From Rutstroemia sp. NJR-2017a BVV2 (Eukaryota; Ascomycota; Leotiomycetes; Helotiales; Rutstroemiaceae), in assembly GCA_002946415.1 (NCBI GenBank), contig NJPS01000079.1, positions 1,240,001 to 1,304,000 of the forward strand: DNA of 64,000 nucleotides. Direction: 5' to 3'. The position numbers were made by a program, and so were the translations under genes. Under the pieces are notes generated by a model. The model was not told the DNA's origin. It worked only from the letters and a program-made list of their open reading frames with translations, and ran no database searches. Each line of letters begins with the position of its first letter. Within the stretch, counting starts at the first letter, position 1. Shown piece after piece: positions 11,336 to 22,378 of this stretch.

Positions 11336-13374
11336 TCATCTGTGGGTGTGTTCGGAGTCGTTCTCACGTCGTTCCCGTCTGGCGTCACCGAACCGGTACT
11401 CTTCGCTCTGGAATGCCTTGAGGTCGTTGCTAGAAGCATTTTTAGCGTCATCGAAATGTGACTGCAGAGCGTCTAGAGCTTTCGTCCATACACCTTGCAG
11501 AACCCCATGTGAAGAAGCATGGAATACTTCGATGTCCTTATTAGAACCAAGTGCGCGAAGTGCGTTCTACAATGGTAGTCTCCGTGAGTTTCAAGGTCGC
11601 CCTATCGGCATGAGACTCTCGTCGAAAGACTTCGTCCATGTAATCGAGTTTACTTCCAATGGTATAATCCCCAGTGAGTAGTATATCACGATTCTCCAGT
11701 CTTGTTGGTAGCTGGGCTAATTTTTGCGCCACTTCATCCAACCTTGACTCCATCTTAGAGTATGCGTCGCTGCTGGACAAGAATAACAGCAAGTCCAAGA
11801 TGCCCCCCTCCTCTTTGACTTGTTTCTTAAGATAAGCAGTCGTGATATCCACGGTATTGACGACGCGATCCTCAAGTTCTTGGGAAGTATTGGTCAATGT
11901 ATTATCGAGAGTATCAATTGATTGCAACGCGCTGGTGGAAGCTTCCTTGATCTCCAACAGAACACTATCGGAACGGTTGAACCTCTCCCAGACACCCACA
12001 GACAGATCGGAAATATTCTTGGTCGTGGCTAGAGTTGAAATGGTCTTCTCAATGAGAAGTATTCTTGCGACATCATCTTGTAGCTTCGCGACGTTACGAT
12101 CGATGTCGGTAAGTGTACGACTTTAGTATTGCCGGGCGTGGAGCCATCGATTTGTTGCCGGGTCTGATTGTAGGTATCTTGTATATATGAGTTGGGAGAG
12201 AGGGTTTGTACCTGTCTCGAGAGGTTTTGCAATTGGGTAATTATTTGGCTGTGGGGTATGAATCCAACAACGGATGCATGTAACAAGCCGAGTATCTTTA
12301 AAATATCTCTTGTAGATATTGTCCTTTTGATTTGGGATGATACATCATCCAGTAGTTTTTGAACTGCTGGACAAGGCAACAATGTTCCAATCTCATTTCT
12401 GAGATGCTAGAAAGAGCTTGAAGTGTCTGTGGATAGCTGCGCCAAAGAATTCTGTATGACACCAAGTGAATCATTCATAGGTTGGAGAGATAGTATTCGC
12501 TGAATATCTCGTTGAAGGTGCTGAAGCTTCGGAATAATGGTGTCATAGATAGAGAGCTTCTCGATCTGTTGCTGAAGCAGCGCGAAAGAATCATTGATGT
12601 TCTTGCTAGGAACGACCTTGGTAATCTGCTATTGCAGTTCATTCATTAATGAATTAATATCCTCAGAGGGCACAAGGTGATTTAATTTGGTCTATTATTT
12701 CTGTGAGCGCTGAGATAATCGTTTCGGAGGGCACCAATTGTGCTACTTTCTTTTCCAAGTCGATGAAGGAGGCATTGACGGTGTCAGAGGAGACAAGGCT
12801 CACAATCTGATCTTGTAGAGAAGCGATGGCCGAAGAAATGTGCTCTGCCAGTACGAGTGTCTTGATCATTTGCTTTAATTGGGCGAATGAAGTATTGAAA
12901 GTACCGGAAGGTAGCAGGATGCCAACATCTTTTGATAACGCAGTGATTGCATCTTTGACATCTTGGACATCTTGATGACAGACAGCTCCCTCCAACTACT
13001 CCTTGAGCACAAGTATTTCATTTGTTAGCCCTGAAGTCTTTCCTGCGATGAGCTCGTCGGTAGTTTTCAGGCTCTTGCGAAACTTGTAATTGATCCACGT
13101 TTTGTAGGTCCATAATATCGGTAGCTAGCAGAGTCTTCCATAACTTCGAGCCGATCGAAAATCGATCGAAAATCGAATTGACAGCAGACGGCGATTGTGT
13201 GTAGAGTATCTCAGCCGACGCCTGGGGTCGTTGGCTTTGTAGGCAATGAGTATAGCATCCAAAACTTCGAGCTGCTGACAATGAGCATGGAACCTTCCAT
13301 AAATTCGAGCCGATCGAATTGACAGTCTGCGATTGCATGTAGAGTACCTCAGCCGACGCTCGGGGTCGTTGGCT
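11336..13374 (-). pseudogene. Decayed gene of 20-residue coiled-coil repeats
   Basis: Read on the minus strand, this stretch encodes consecutive helical repeats of exactly 20 aa with the pattern LVPSETIISALTEIIDQI. The register can be followed for about ten units across frame changes: LLPSGTF, LVLAEHI, LVSSDTV, LVPSETI, LVPSEDI, VVPSKNI, LSIYDTI, ILSLQPM, then an 18-aa unit and LLPCPAV. Downstream (about 12,120-11,541) a long helical segment continues, and a last segment ends with a stop at 11,336-11,338. Breaks: stop codons within otherwise coding frame (TAG after MNELQ; TAG after LVLKE) and frameshifts near 12,665, 12,125 and 11,570. Two related N-terminal modules (SQRPQASAEILY and a second copy) lie at 13,135-13,374. 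No catalytic motif seen. It could be a structural or amyloid/NLR-associated coiled coil; function unknown. Confidence 0.6.
13135..13374 (-). repeat. Pair of direct repeats, about 80-100 bp
   Basis: Unit 1 (13,135-13,236) and unit 2 (13,294-13,374) share CTTCCATAA, TTCGAGCCGATCGAA and GGGGTCGTTGGCT in the same order. Unit 1 has an additional short ATCGATCGAAA duplication. In minus-strand translation both give a module with ASAEILY/ASAEVLY and NSI..GS.LWK, so this looks like an internal duplication of coding sequence in the decayed coiled-coil gene. Confidence 0.7.
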
Positions 13375-14350
13375 CCTCTGGAAGACCCTGAATCACCATA
13401 TCGAAGGCTTCGGTGTTGAGCTTTTCTGTCTCTGGTCGTGTGTGTAGACGATGCCGGACTGTGCTATCCTCTAAGTGTCGCAGACCGCGGGTCCTCTTGA
13501 ATCGTAATATATAGGCCCTGCCTTCCGGATGTTTGTGGTCTTCTCTTTCCCTCTTTCCTTTTTTCCCCTTCCCTCCGAAGCTCCCTTGACCCCAACCTGT
13601 TGTATATTTGTATGTATCGTACGATTTATTTGGTGTCGGGCATATGCCTTGTATCTATATTTGAGCCATCTGCATACAATATTAGCTTTTCATTTGCGTG
13701 TAGCGGCCCGCTGCCCCTGTACATCAGACGTGTTTGTACTGCACTGTAGTTATAGTATAGATCGTCGCGGCACGGCGGTGCGTTTTTAAGGACGGGTGGG
13801 TGCCGGAGGGGAGGGGTAGAGACCGGGTATTTGGGATGTACTTTTTCTTGGTGGGATAAAGCCTTGTCGCATATAACGACTCTTGAGTCAACGGCTTCTT
13901 GATCTCTCTTCAATCGATCCGCATCCTTTCGGCAGGGGTCGTGTGGCTCGATTTCGCGTTCGCACGGTAGGTGGATCGTGGATCCTGGCTCGAAGCACTA
14001 TGTGCTTTGTTCTGCTTTGCAGTGGGGCGAAAATTAGCCCAGTTCGTTCCAGGTCTCGCTTATCGGCTGATTAGCCTCCGCTTCCCCGCACCTCCGGGTG
14101 ATTTACCCCCTAAGCCAGGAACCCTCCTTCTATACCCTCTGATAATACTCCATCTATAGCTAAAACCTCAGATCTTACAATAGACACTTTCCCAACTATA
14201 TACTCCTACCTGATTTACTATAGCATCTGGATATTCGAATAAGTTCGTAAATCAGGCTATATAATAGTATACCTAGTATCGTACCGAGGTAGGGGCATAA
14301 GAGTACTTACTGAACCTTCTGAACCACAAGAGCTTCAACTCGGAGGAGTT
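13375..14350. other. Intergenic, upstream of P450
   Basis: No supported gene. A pyrimidine-rich stretch near 13,545-13,580 and AT-rich sequence near 14,160-14,280 are the only compositional features. It probably includes the P450 promoter, but no specific element can be defended. Confidence 0.4.
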
Positions 14351-15904
14351 ATGTTACTGCTCCTCTTTTTACTGGGTGTTGCCATATTGAGTGTCGTCCG
14401 CTGCCTCTATGTTGGTAAACTGCGATCAACTGGCCTCCCTCCTGGCCCGCCAGGTCTTCCCATTATTGGAAATATCCTTCAGGCACCGACTACCTATCCA
14501 TGGAGAGTGTACCAACAGTGGGGCAAGAAGTACGGTCCGATATTCACACTGCAAATGGCACAGAATACTATCATCATACTTGGAAGCCACCAAACCGCCG
14601 ATGACCTCCTGAACAAGCGTAGCAACATCTATAGCTCTCGGCCGCGGATGGTCATGGCGGGGGAATGTTTGGGTCACGGCATGTTGACGTTGATCATGCC
14701 CTACGGCCCTCGATGGCGAGCGCATCAGCGCCTCCAAATGTCCTGCCTCAGCAAGCGAATCTCTACGACCTACTACGAACTTCAAGAGGTGGAAAGTAAG
14801 CATCTGGTTTTCCAATTACTGTCCACCAACGAATTCACTGATTGCTTCCGACGCTATGCAGCAAGTTTGGTTTTTTCCTTGGCCTATGGTAAGCGATTGA
14901 CAGACATCCATGAGCCTGACCTGAAGGAACTGGATACAATCGTGGAAAATACTCTAACTACCTTGATCCCTGGGGCATGGGTTGTCGATATCCTTCCGTT
15001 TTTGAACATTTTACCTAAATGGCTTGCGCCTTGGAAGAGATACGCAGATAGACTCCACAATTTTGAATCTGCTATCTACTTAAAGAACTTTGCAAATGCA
15101 ATGGCGTCGTCGTCGTGGAATTGGTGCAAGCAAGTTGAGAGCATGGCAGATGGGGCCATGTCACACGAAGAGTTGGCCTACGATATTGGCATCTTGTATG
15201 AAGTCTCCAGTGACACCACCACCATAGCCTTCGAAGTCTTTACGCTGGCTGCGCTTCTCTATCCAAACGCCGTCCAGAAGGCCCAGGCGGAACTTGACCG
15301 TGTGGTTGGCCCTGACCGTCTTCCAAACTTCGGCGACAAAAACAACCTCCCGTACATTCACGCCTTTGCCAACGAGGTTCTACGCTGGCGTCCTGTTGCC
15401 GCTGGTGGAGTTCCCCACGCTGTTACGGAAGACGATGAGTACATGGGCTACTACATTCCGAAAGGAGCAACCGTCATCGCGAACCACTGGGCGATCTCCC
15501 ACGACAAATCCGTCTACGACAGTCCCGAGCGATTCAATCCTGACCGTTGGATCGAGAACCCTGAACTTCCCCTAGTGACCTTCGGCCATGGGCGACGTAC
15601 CTGCTTCGGTCAGCATGTTGCACGCAACTCAATGTTCATCATCATTGCACGACTTCTGTGGACCTTCGACATTGATTGTTTGTTCGAGGAGAAGAATGGG
15701 CAGAAGATCAGGCTAACACCGGATCCAATGGCCATGACTCAGGGATTTAACTCAAAGCCAATGCCATTTAAGGCTAATTTCAAACCTCGGAGTCTGCATG
15801 TAGAGGATGTCGTTAGAAGAGAGTGGGATGTGGAGGAGAGAGATGTCAATATGATTCTCAATCGCGTTGAAAAAGCCCAAGCTGCGCAGAAGAGCAAGAT
15901 ATAG
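14351..15904 (+). CDS. Cytochrome P450 monooxygenase, microsomal
   Basis: Intronless 517-aa protein, the usual length for a fungal class II P450. Residues 1-20 form a hydrophobic membrane anchor, followed by the Pro-rich hinge LPPGPPGLP (29-37). The I-helix oxygen-activation region carries SSDTTT (286-291), the K-helix ExxR is EVLR (342-345), the PERF motif is at 392-395, and the heme loop FGHGRRTCFG (411-420) supplies Cys418 as the thiolate ligand. All catalytic landmarks are intact. The family hydroxylates small organic molecules at the ER with an NADPH-P450 reductase. The heme-loop style recalls O-methylsterigmatocystin oxidoreductase-like families, but the substrate cannot be inferred. 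No backbone biosynthetic gene lies nearby, so this is not an obvious metabolite cluster. The start Met is immediately followed by the anchor. Confidence 0.93.
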   Translation: MLLLLFLLGVAILSVVRCLYVGKLRSTGLPPGPPGLPIIGNILQAPTTYPWRVYQQWGKKYGPIFTLQMAQNTIIILGSHQTADDLLNKRSNIYSSRPRMVMAGECLGHGMLTLIMPYGPRWRAHQRLQMSCLSKRISTTYYELQEVESKHLVFQLLSTNEFTDCFRRYAASLVFSLAYGKRLTDIHEPDLKELDTIVENTLTTLIPGAWVVDILPFLNILPKWLAPWKRYADRLHNFESAIYLKNFANAMASSSWNWCKQVESMADGAMSHEELAYDIGILYEVSSDTTTIAFEVFTLAALLYPNAVQKAQAELDRVVGPDRLPNFGDKNNLPYIHAFANEVLRWRPVAAGGVPHAVTEDDEYMGYYIPKGATVIANHWAISHDKSVYDSPERFNPDRWIENPELPLVTFGHGRRTCFGQHVARNSMFIIIARLLWTFDIDCLFEEKNGQKIRLTPDPMAMTQGFNSKPMPFKANFKPRSLHVEDVVRREWDVEERDVNMILNRVEKAQAAQKSKI

Positions 15905-16153
15905 ATCTGTCCAGACGCTGCAAGGCCGAGGACGGCGATAATGCGGAGCAAGAGCCGTAGGGAAAAGAGCAGGGGCGCCAAGACAGGAATGAAGGGATCA
16001 GCCGCGACAATTACCACCCCAACGGCGAGGATTGCAATCACGACACAAGTGATTAGGATGACGAGGATCCAAGACCTGCAAAACGGCAGAAGCTTCCCTT
16101 CACACCTACCGATAACGCTCTGACACCCCCCCGATAAGCCAACACCTGCCCTA

Positions 16154-16600
16154 TTATTCCCGAACTTCCTCCCATGCTTGCTTTATTATTGGGGCCGGTT
16201 CAATGCTTTCGGATTTCGTCCCTTCATCCATGATGAATGCATGCTCGACCTTTTTGTTGTAGGTCAAGACATGGATTGAACTATCTCCAAGAGGTACGGG
16301 GATTTGATAAGTAAAGACTTGATACTCTTCGCTCTTTGACGATTTGTTGTTTATGGTCACTGGATTAATCAATGCTACATTGGTATGAGTTGCTTTTGGT
16401 CGAGTAGATCCTGACTTTGATCCCTAAGAGTTGGATAAGCCTCATGGTCATAGATAGATGAATGAATTTGATATAGAGATTTCAAAACGACTTACCGATA
16501 GGCCATTCATGGCCGCTGCAGATGATGGGGAAATGGTTGTAAGTTTTTACTTGAGGTGAAGATTGATGAAGTAGAAGTTTGCCATTGGTTTCATCGTCCG
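16154..16600 (-). CDS. Unknown spliced gene, 3' part
   Basis: Two exons fit one frame on the minus strand: 16,600-16,496 and 16,374-16,154, separated by a 121-bp intron with GTAAGT donor at 16,495 and TGTAG acceptor at 16,375. The joined reading includes PIICSGHEWPIALINPVTIN across the junction, continues with YQIPVPLGDSSIHVLTYNKK and ends EEVRE-stop. A further acceptor-like TTCACAG precedes 16,600, and coding-like sequence (DRYSLMGIKIIDSYNK) lies near 16,690-16,750 behind an in-frame TAA, so the gene has more 5' exons or is decaying. No family recognised; no membrane segment in the exons seen. Confidence 0.45.
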
Positions 16601-18217
16601 CTGTGAAGATTTATGAACAATTGACGATGATTTCGAATCCCCGGAATGCATTCATCATTCGACACTATCCTCAAAATGCGTTTCTCAAACGGCTAGGACC
16701 TTGTTGTAGCTGTCAATAATCTTGATTCCCATAAGAGAATAACGATCTTGGAAATCAATAGTATGTAATGCTGTGATGAGTTAAAGCCATCCAGAATCTA
16801 CCGTGTATAATAAAGACCCCGTGATAGTGGGATAGTGGTGCTCTCCCCAGGGTTTGGGGCCGCCATGCAGGGGGTTAAGGCGTCACAATTCAGCTAAAGA
16901 TATTTCAGCTGACATCTCAACTATAATACAAAGCTGAAAGTCAATACTATTCATAGTTATGGTTAGAGTTGCCTTTCCCTGACTAAATTCTCACTGCCTC
17001 GACTCAAACCCAACGGATTGAAAAACTGCATGGCTTCTATGTTCGTTTGGTATGTCACTTTTCTCCCGGCGAGCGCATTTAAAGATTTCGATTTCCTGGA
17101 GAACTTGGAAAGTGATTTTGGGGTCGACGAAATCCCGTGAGATATTGAATAGGTTACCTATTCTCTAAGGATCCTATCTACTCAATTCATAGTCTTTTTT
17201 TCTTATAGATAACTTCGTTGTGAAGATAATGGGGGGGCCCGGGGGAGAGGGATCGAATTGACCAGAGCACCCAATCTTCTGTAAAACGACCATTAGTGAG
17301 TTTATTTCTACTAATTATTTGTATCTAGTACTGACAGATATTCTATAAGCACATCATAATCGTCGTCGCCGTCAATGGTCGTGTTGCAAACAAAGGACCA
17401 AACACTTAACAATTATATCATAAAGCGACGCACCGCAAACGTGATTATAATGAATCCCGCGAGTTCTAGCACGAAATTAACGAAAAGACCTATTCTAAAG
17501 TTGTCGGGTAGCTGTTATGTTCCTTGAGGTCAATTCGACGGTCAAATTCAGAATGGGAGAGTAATCAAACGTCTCTTTGTTCTCATATTTTCACCACCAA
17601 CTTCTCAACGAGAATTTGTCTAATAGACTTGGTGTATCAGCATGAGGGTGATCTCATGCTAATAAACTTATAAATTATACTCACATTCATGCAGGGTTGA
17701 TGCTTAATAAGTTATATACGGTATCGATGAAATGTTCATCACTTTTTCATCTGGGAGCAATTAATCTTTTGGTTTTGGCCTTTTCCATGTGAAAAAAACC
17801 ATCTGAGGGTCTCCTTGGTCAGCTTATTTGTTCAGGAAGAAGTAGATAATTGCAGCTTCGTGGGATACGTCAAATTTGGTGGCGATAGCTTCTTCTCTAT
17901 TTTCATCACCACGACAGCCCCCGACCTCTGATTTATATCTCATACGCCGAACTTTTTGTATCGCACTGAAGGTCCTATACTTCAATCAATCATTCGCGCG
18001 TGTTTGCTCCCATTGTAAGGCGTTACCTAAGTAATGCGGAGTGTCGATCGAATTGACTGGAAATCTTCTCCAGATGAGTTTTTACCTCAACCACATTATC
18101 TACATTCATCAAATTTGGATCGGAACTTTAGTTTAGTATTAAAAAACCCGATCTGTAGGCGTCTTTGCCAATTATCTGAAGTTTCATTTCAATCATTGCC
18201 TCATGCTCGAAGAGTCA
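16601..18217. other. Intergenic region
   Basis: Apart from possible upstream exons of the preceding unknown gene near 16,690-16,800, no gene is supported. The words GATCGAATTGAC and AATCTTCT recur near 17,250 and 18,045, a weak direct similarity of unknown meaning. Confidence 0.4.
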
Positions 18218-18386
18218 TAGGCCGCGGCGTGGGACCCCATGGGCGGGGTTTTCGACATTTTGTCCCACCCACCCATTGGGACCACAGGGCTGGGTGGGTA
18301 ATAGGATTAAGCCCCAACCCACTGGGTAGAGATTAGATCCAACCCACCTATTGGGACCCCACCCTCTGGGTCGGCGCCGCACCCTA
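18218..18386. mobile_element. 169-bp MITE-like element (hAT-like)
   Basis: A GC-rich island in AT-rich surroundings. The left end begins TAGGCCGCGGCG; the right end, read on the other strand, begins TAGGGTGCGGCG, giving imperfect terminal inverted repeats. Flanks are AAGAGTCA (18,210-18,217) and AGGAGTCA (18,387-18,394), an 8-bp duplication with one transition. Eight-base duplications are the hallmark of hAT transposases. The inside has repeated ACCCATTGGGACC-type words and no coding capacity, so movement would depend on a transposase elsewhere. Confidence 0.65.
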
Positions 18387-18394
18387 AGGAGTCA

Positions 18395-19738
18395 TTTGCC
18401 TGACCACCCATATCTTCTTGGGAAACTCACCGTTACACTTGCTGCACTAGGTCGAGGCTTCTTGACAAAAATACAACCTCCATAGTCACCGGGCTTTCTT
18501 GCTAGAGCAATTATTCGTGGATGCTAGGTGGTGGTCGAGTTGATCTGTGAAATTTGAAATTTTGGTTCAAGAACTTATAAACGTACCACACCATCATCAA
18601 ACTTATATGGGAGCATCTATGAACTTTCTGATATTGATTCCATGAAGAAGATATTCATTCTGATCATTCAAACACTTATAATTGTTAAGCCATTCACGTC
18701 TCACAGTGTTCAACCATGCCACTAACCACTCGTCTCTGTGGAGATTAGCGCGGTACCAACCTATCACTCGAGAGGTTGACGCGACAATAACCAGTATTGT
18801 AGCGTCCAGACAATCGTGAAGTCTGCCAAGACAAACTGTTAAGCTCAGGCCGATGCAAGAGTCCCAGTGGAAGTCGATTGATGGTGCAATGGATGGTCTA
18901 GGGTATGGTGGTCTATTGATGGATTGGAGACTTCAACATGTAATCAGATATGGAAAACATTTATTATGGCTTATCGCACACTCTGGTCAACTCTGCATAC
19001 ATAAAACCCTCAAACACTGTAAGTTTTAAACCCGAGAACGTCCTGGTTCAGTGTCAAACGTCAATGGGTGGAAAGTTTCGGTCAGGATCGCCGCCTCCAA
19101 TTCTCTATTTATAGTCTCTACATAGGTTTAATTGCTCCTAAATGATGGAATAGATTGTATTGAACTTCAGCGCAATGCAGCAGAGGTTGCGGGCAAAGAA
19201 TGATTTGAGAATCTGCAAGATCATTCTATAAACCGATGCAAATTTAGCACTGACCTTCTGAGATCTTTGTCAATTGACTTTCTCTGGTCGTAAAAATGGG
19301 GTGGAATTGATCTCTATACCTTTCTTATCTTCAACCGATTTTAACTTTATATGAATTGCTACTATACTATGAAGAGATTTCGATGATCTTGATAGTCCAG
19401 TAAAAATATTAGCACCCACCTGCTTATATCTCAGTCAGATAATTAACGACAGCGATCAATATTCTTATCTCATAGGTATATCACTGTCGGAAAATTCGAT
19501 CTGAACAATTGGAGTCTGATTGTGAGCGATTAACTATTTTATGATCGATAACGTTAAGGACTAGAAATATAAAGCAATCGACTAGAAGGCTGTAGAAAGT
19601 AAATTTACAATCATTATTTTTTAGTCGACTCAAAGTCTCTCTAATAAATATATAATGATAGTATTATGAATTCATAAAGTAAAAGATGAAAATAATTTAT
19701 TTATATATTTTTAAAATGGCTGACTATAATATTTATCT
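18395..19738. other. Intergenic, downstream of HET gene 1
   Basis: No reading frame or motif supported. AT content rises towards 19,739 (for example 19,540-19,735), where the minus-strand HET gene ends. Confidence 0.4.
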
Positions 19739-21844
19739 TTATATAATTAAAATATGTTGAGCGTTATAATCTGGCAAATTATAAGTCTCAGCAATCATAT
19801 TATTATATATACATGGGCCAACTAAATAATATTCCTTCTCATACTGTAAATATCGAACTCTATAACCTGCTCTAGTAGGTCTAAGAGCGAATGCTATATT
19901 TGTGGAAGGTAAGATCCAGATCTGATCATTGACGTTGACTTCCCCCGAACATTTCCCAATCCGACCTTCACGGGTGAGGAAGAGTCGATCAGAAACTGGT
20001 GTTTCTGAGGCTTTCGAATGCTTTTCCAACGACAAAGCAAGCAATGTTAGGAAGGATAAGCAGAAGCTTTGCGCATTCTGGATAGAAGAATGTACCTCAT
20101 GATCCGCTAGAAGCTTTTCACACTTTTCGTAGAAACCTTTCAGATCAACCGTTGATGCATTTTCTTTCGACATCTCTCTGTACCAGGTGGGACCCGTAGC
20201 CCGTTTGTAAATATTTGCCGACAAGATGTTTAAGAATTCTCTCAAGTCTAGTCTGCGGCTTAAATTTGAATCAATCTTGAAAAAATGACGAATCATCTTC
20301 GTGGCCGTAGCTTGTAGTTCCTGGGAGCTACGAATGCCAGACGTCAGGTCGACTTGGGCCAGCAAATCCTTTGCGTTTTGCCCTTGAGATTGTACTGAAT
20401 CAATATAATCACCAAGATATCTGCCTTTGATGGGGAGAGTATCAGATCCACATTGTTCTTCCTCGGGAAAATTATATGGTTTCATGTCTTCTTGAAGAGC
20501 AGGGACTCTCAATGGCTGACTAACATCCAGCACCCATGATGGTAGCCCATGCGGGTTCTTGCCACTCACTCCTACAGCCGCACAGAGAATGGCTACAGAC
20601 TTCTCTTCGCGAAGGATGAGCTTTGTGACTGATGCATAAAGATCCGGTACGGAAGTATTATAATTTACCCGTAAAGCTCTCTGATTATCGATTGATAGTA
20701 AGCTGTGGAGTCCATAAACGTGGTCATGTTCCAGACTGGCTCGTCTTTCGCTAGTAAATTGCATTGACCGAAGCAGACTCAGTTCATGTCCACGGTGCAG
20801 GACCCGAGAAAACACCTTGAGTTGGTCTCGAAGCATGCAAACTTCGTTACAACGAACAAAGGCATGTTTCATCTCTGGTGTCCATTTTGGTTCTTCGATC
20901 GATCCTTTGTTAAATTCTAGGAGCGAGGTATATCCTTCGAACCAGTTGGATAAGATTGTTTCTAATGAAAGAAGTGGAATGTGATGGACGCCAAAGATAC
21001 AAATGGGATCATGAAGTGATAGTGCAACTTCCTGCAAAATCCATACACGGCTCCAGTAGTCGTGAGTTACTAACCATATCAACATAGATCTTGCAAGAGC
21101 CTCGTCCTTCCGATGCTGACTTTCTGACTCATCTTTCAATTGGAGACTCAGTAGAAGATTTAAAGAATCGGAAACATGATTTACTCCTAGCCTTGACCGA
21201 CGTGATCGACGCAACACAAGGTGATGCCAAAATAATCTCCATCCACCGCGGATTATACTTTGAACTTTTGCCACAGTCCCTTCGACCTTTAAGAGTGGCG
21301 ACCAACCCCCGCGAGCCCATACTTCATCAGGTGATCCAAGTGATATCCAAGTCTGGCGCCCCTGCTTATATATGCGACCCATCATGGGAACCTGTTTGCT
21401 CTTTTCAGCGACATTTTTTTGATCGATGCAAAGCGCGTCAGCCCAACAAGTGGTAGTTTTCCGCGAATGGCGAATGGCTCTGAGAGCAACATGGAGATTT
21501 TTTGACACTGGAACCGTCTGACCATTGACGTAGATCGATGTTGTATCCTTAGCATTGCCCCACGTGTACGATAAAGTATCATATCTTGGCTTTGGTATCC
21601 GGTCAAGAGAGACTACTTTTAGTTGACATTTTAGATCTTCATCGCCCTGGCCAGGACTTATCCGAAGCAGTCGGATTTCACTTTTCGTATGATTGAGTGG
21701 TCTATAGATGTTTGAGAGTTCTGTATGAAAGCATCTGAATCGATTTGGTTGGAAAGAATGGTGCTTGAAACTCCGTGGATCGATGATTTGATACCAAAGT
21801 CTCGCCGCAAAAACGGCTTTACGAGAAGATGGAGCTGCTAGCAT
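19739..21844 (-). CDS. HET-domain protein 1
   Basis: Intronless 701-aa protein. The N-terminal half carries the HET (heterokaryon incompatibility) domain: YDTLSYTWG (88-96), the core WADALCIDQ (134-142), QVPMMGRIY (151-159) and WSRVWILQEVALS (264-276). The C-terminus has the usual fungal HET-family ending (IWILPSTNIAFALRP, then YYLVGPCIYNNMIAE). In the family, HET-domain proteins trigger growth arrest or cell death on non-self recognition, and the isolated domain is toxic when overexpressed; whether this one acts in incompatibility is unknown. No NACHT, ankyrin or WD40 module is present. The N-terminal 40 residues are basic and Phe-rich before the usual YRPLN segment. The frame is intact although the 3' end is notably AT-rich. 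It is divergently arranged with HET gene 2. Confidence 0.92.
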   Translation of the reverse strand: MLAAPSSRKAVFAARLWYQIIDPRSFKHHSFQPNRFRCFHTELSNIYRPLNHTKSEIRLLRISPGQGDEDLKCQLKVVSLDRIPKPRYDTLSYTWGNAKDTTSIYVNGQTVPVSKNLHVALRAIRHSRKTTTCWADALCIDQKNVAEKSKQVPMMGRIYKQGRQTWISLGSPDEVWARGGWSPLLKVEGTVAKVQSIIRGGWRLFWHHLVLRRSRRSRLGVNHVSDSLNLLLSLQLKDESESQHRKDEALARSMLIWLVTHDYWSRVWILQEVALSLHDPICIFGVHHIPLLSLETILSNWFEGYTSLLEFNKGSIEEPKWTPEMKHAFVRCNEVCMLRDQLKVFSRVLHRGHELSLLRSMQFTSERRASLEHDHVYGLHSLLSIDNQRALRVNYNTSVPDLYASVTKLILREEKSVAILCAAVGVSGKNPHGLPSWVLDVSQPLRVPALQEDMKPYNFPEEEQCGSDTLPIKGRYLGDYIDSVQSQGQNAKDLLAQVDLTSGIRSSQELQATATKMIRHFFKIDSNLSRRLDLREFLNILSANIYKRATGPTWYREMSKENASTVDLKGFYEKCEKLLADHEVHSSIQNAQSFCLSFLTLLALSLEKHSKASETPVSDRLFLTREGRIGKCSGEVNVNDQIWILPSTNIAFALRPTRAGYRVRYLQYEKEYYLVGPCIYNNMIAETYNLPDYNAQHILII

Positions 21845-22378
21845 ACTGTTTATAGATTGTTATCTTCGTGGATATTTGAGTAATAATATAAGAATTGATA
21901 AATAGATTACACATTATTTTATATATATATAATACCTAATGCTAATCTTGTGACGATTGCAGCTATACACCCTTTCATCCTATTCATAATTGTTGAATGA
22001 ATCTAACCTATATAGTTAAAAAATCCCAACGTAGGGTTTTTTTAAAAAATGCCAAGCCCCATACAAATTGTTAGGGATGCGATGTACATAGGCCGCTCCG
22101 TAGTTTGCATCATAGAGTAGGATTTTTTAAAAAGGGGGCTTAGGGTTTTTTAAAATTACCCGGTGAAAATCCATTAAAATTGATTTCAGATTAATCCCAT
22201 CGTAGGAGACCCGATCCCCGTTGTCCGTTTGTTCATAACCCGTCGTGGTGGATTGATATACCGAATTGAAATTGTAGTGTTGGAAGTTGATAAGGTCGCC
22301 CACGAGCATAATCAGGTAGGATCATATAGGGTACGATTTAGCAACCCAGGTTGGTAAGCAGTACGGTTGCCAGGGTAA
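21845..22378. other. Divergent intergenic region between HET genes (left part)
   Basis: Presumed 5' region of HET gene 1. It holds an inverted repeat of about 20 bp: arm TTTAAAAAATGCCAAGCCCC (22,044-22,063) against GGGGCTTAGGGTTTTTTAAAA near 22,135-22,156. No gene. Confidence 0.5.

Noticed and set aside
15739..16041. Minus-strand 100-codon hydrophobic frame overlapping the P450 3' end
   Set aside because: Half of it is antisense to the P450; hydrophobicity can arise as a shadow, and no splice link to the upstream minus-strand exons was found.
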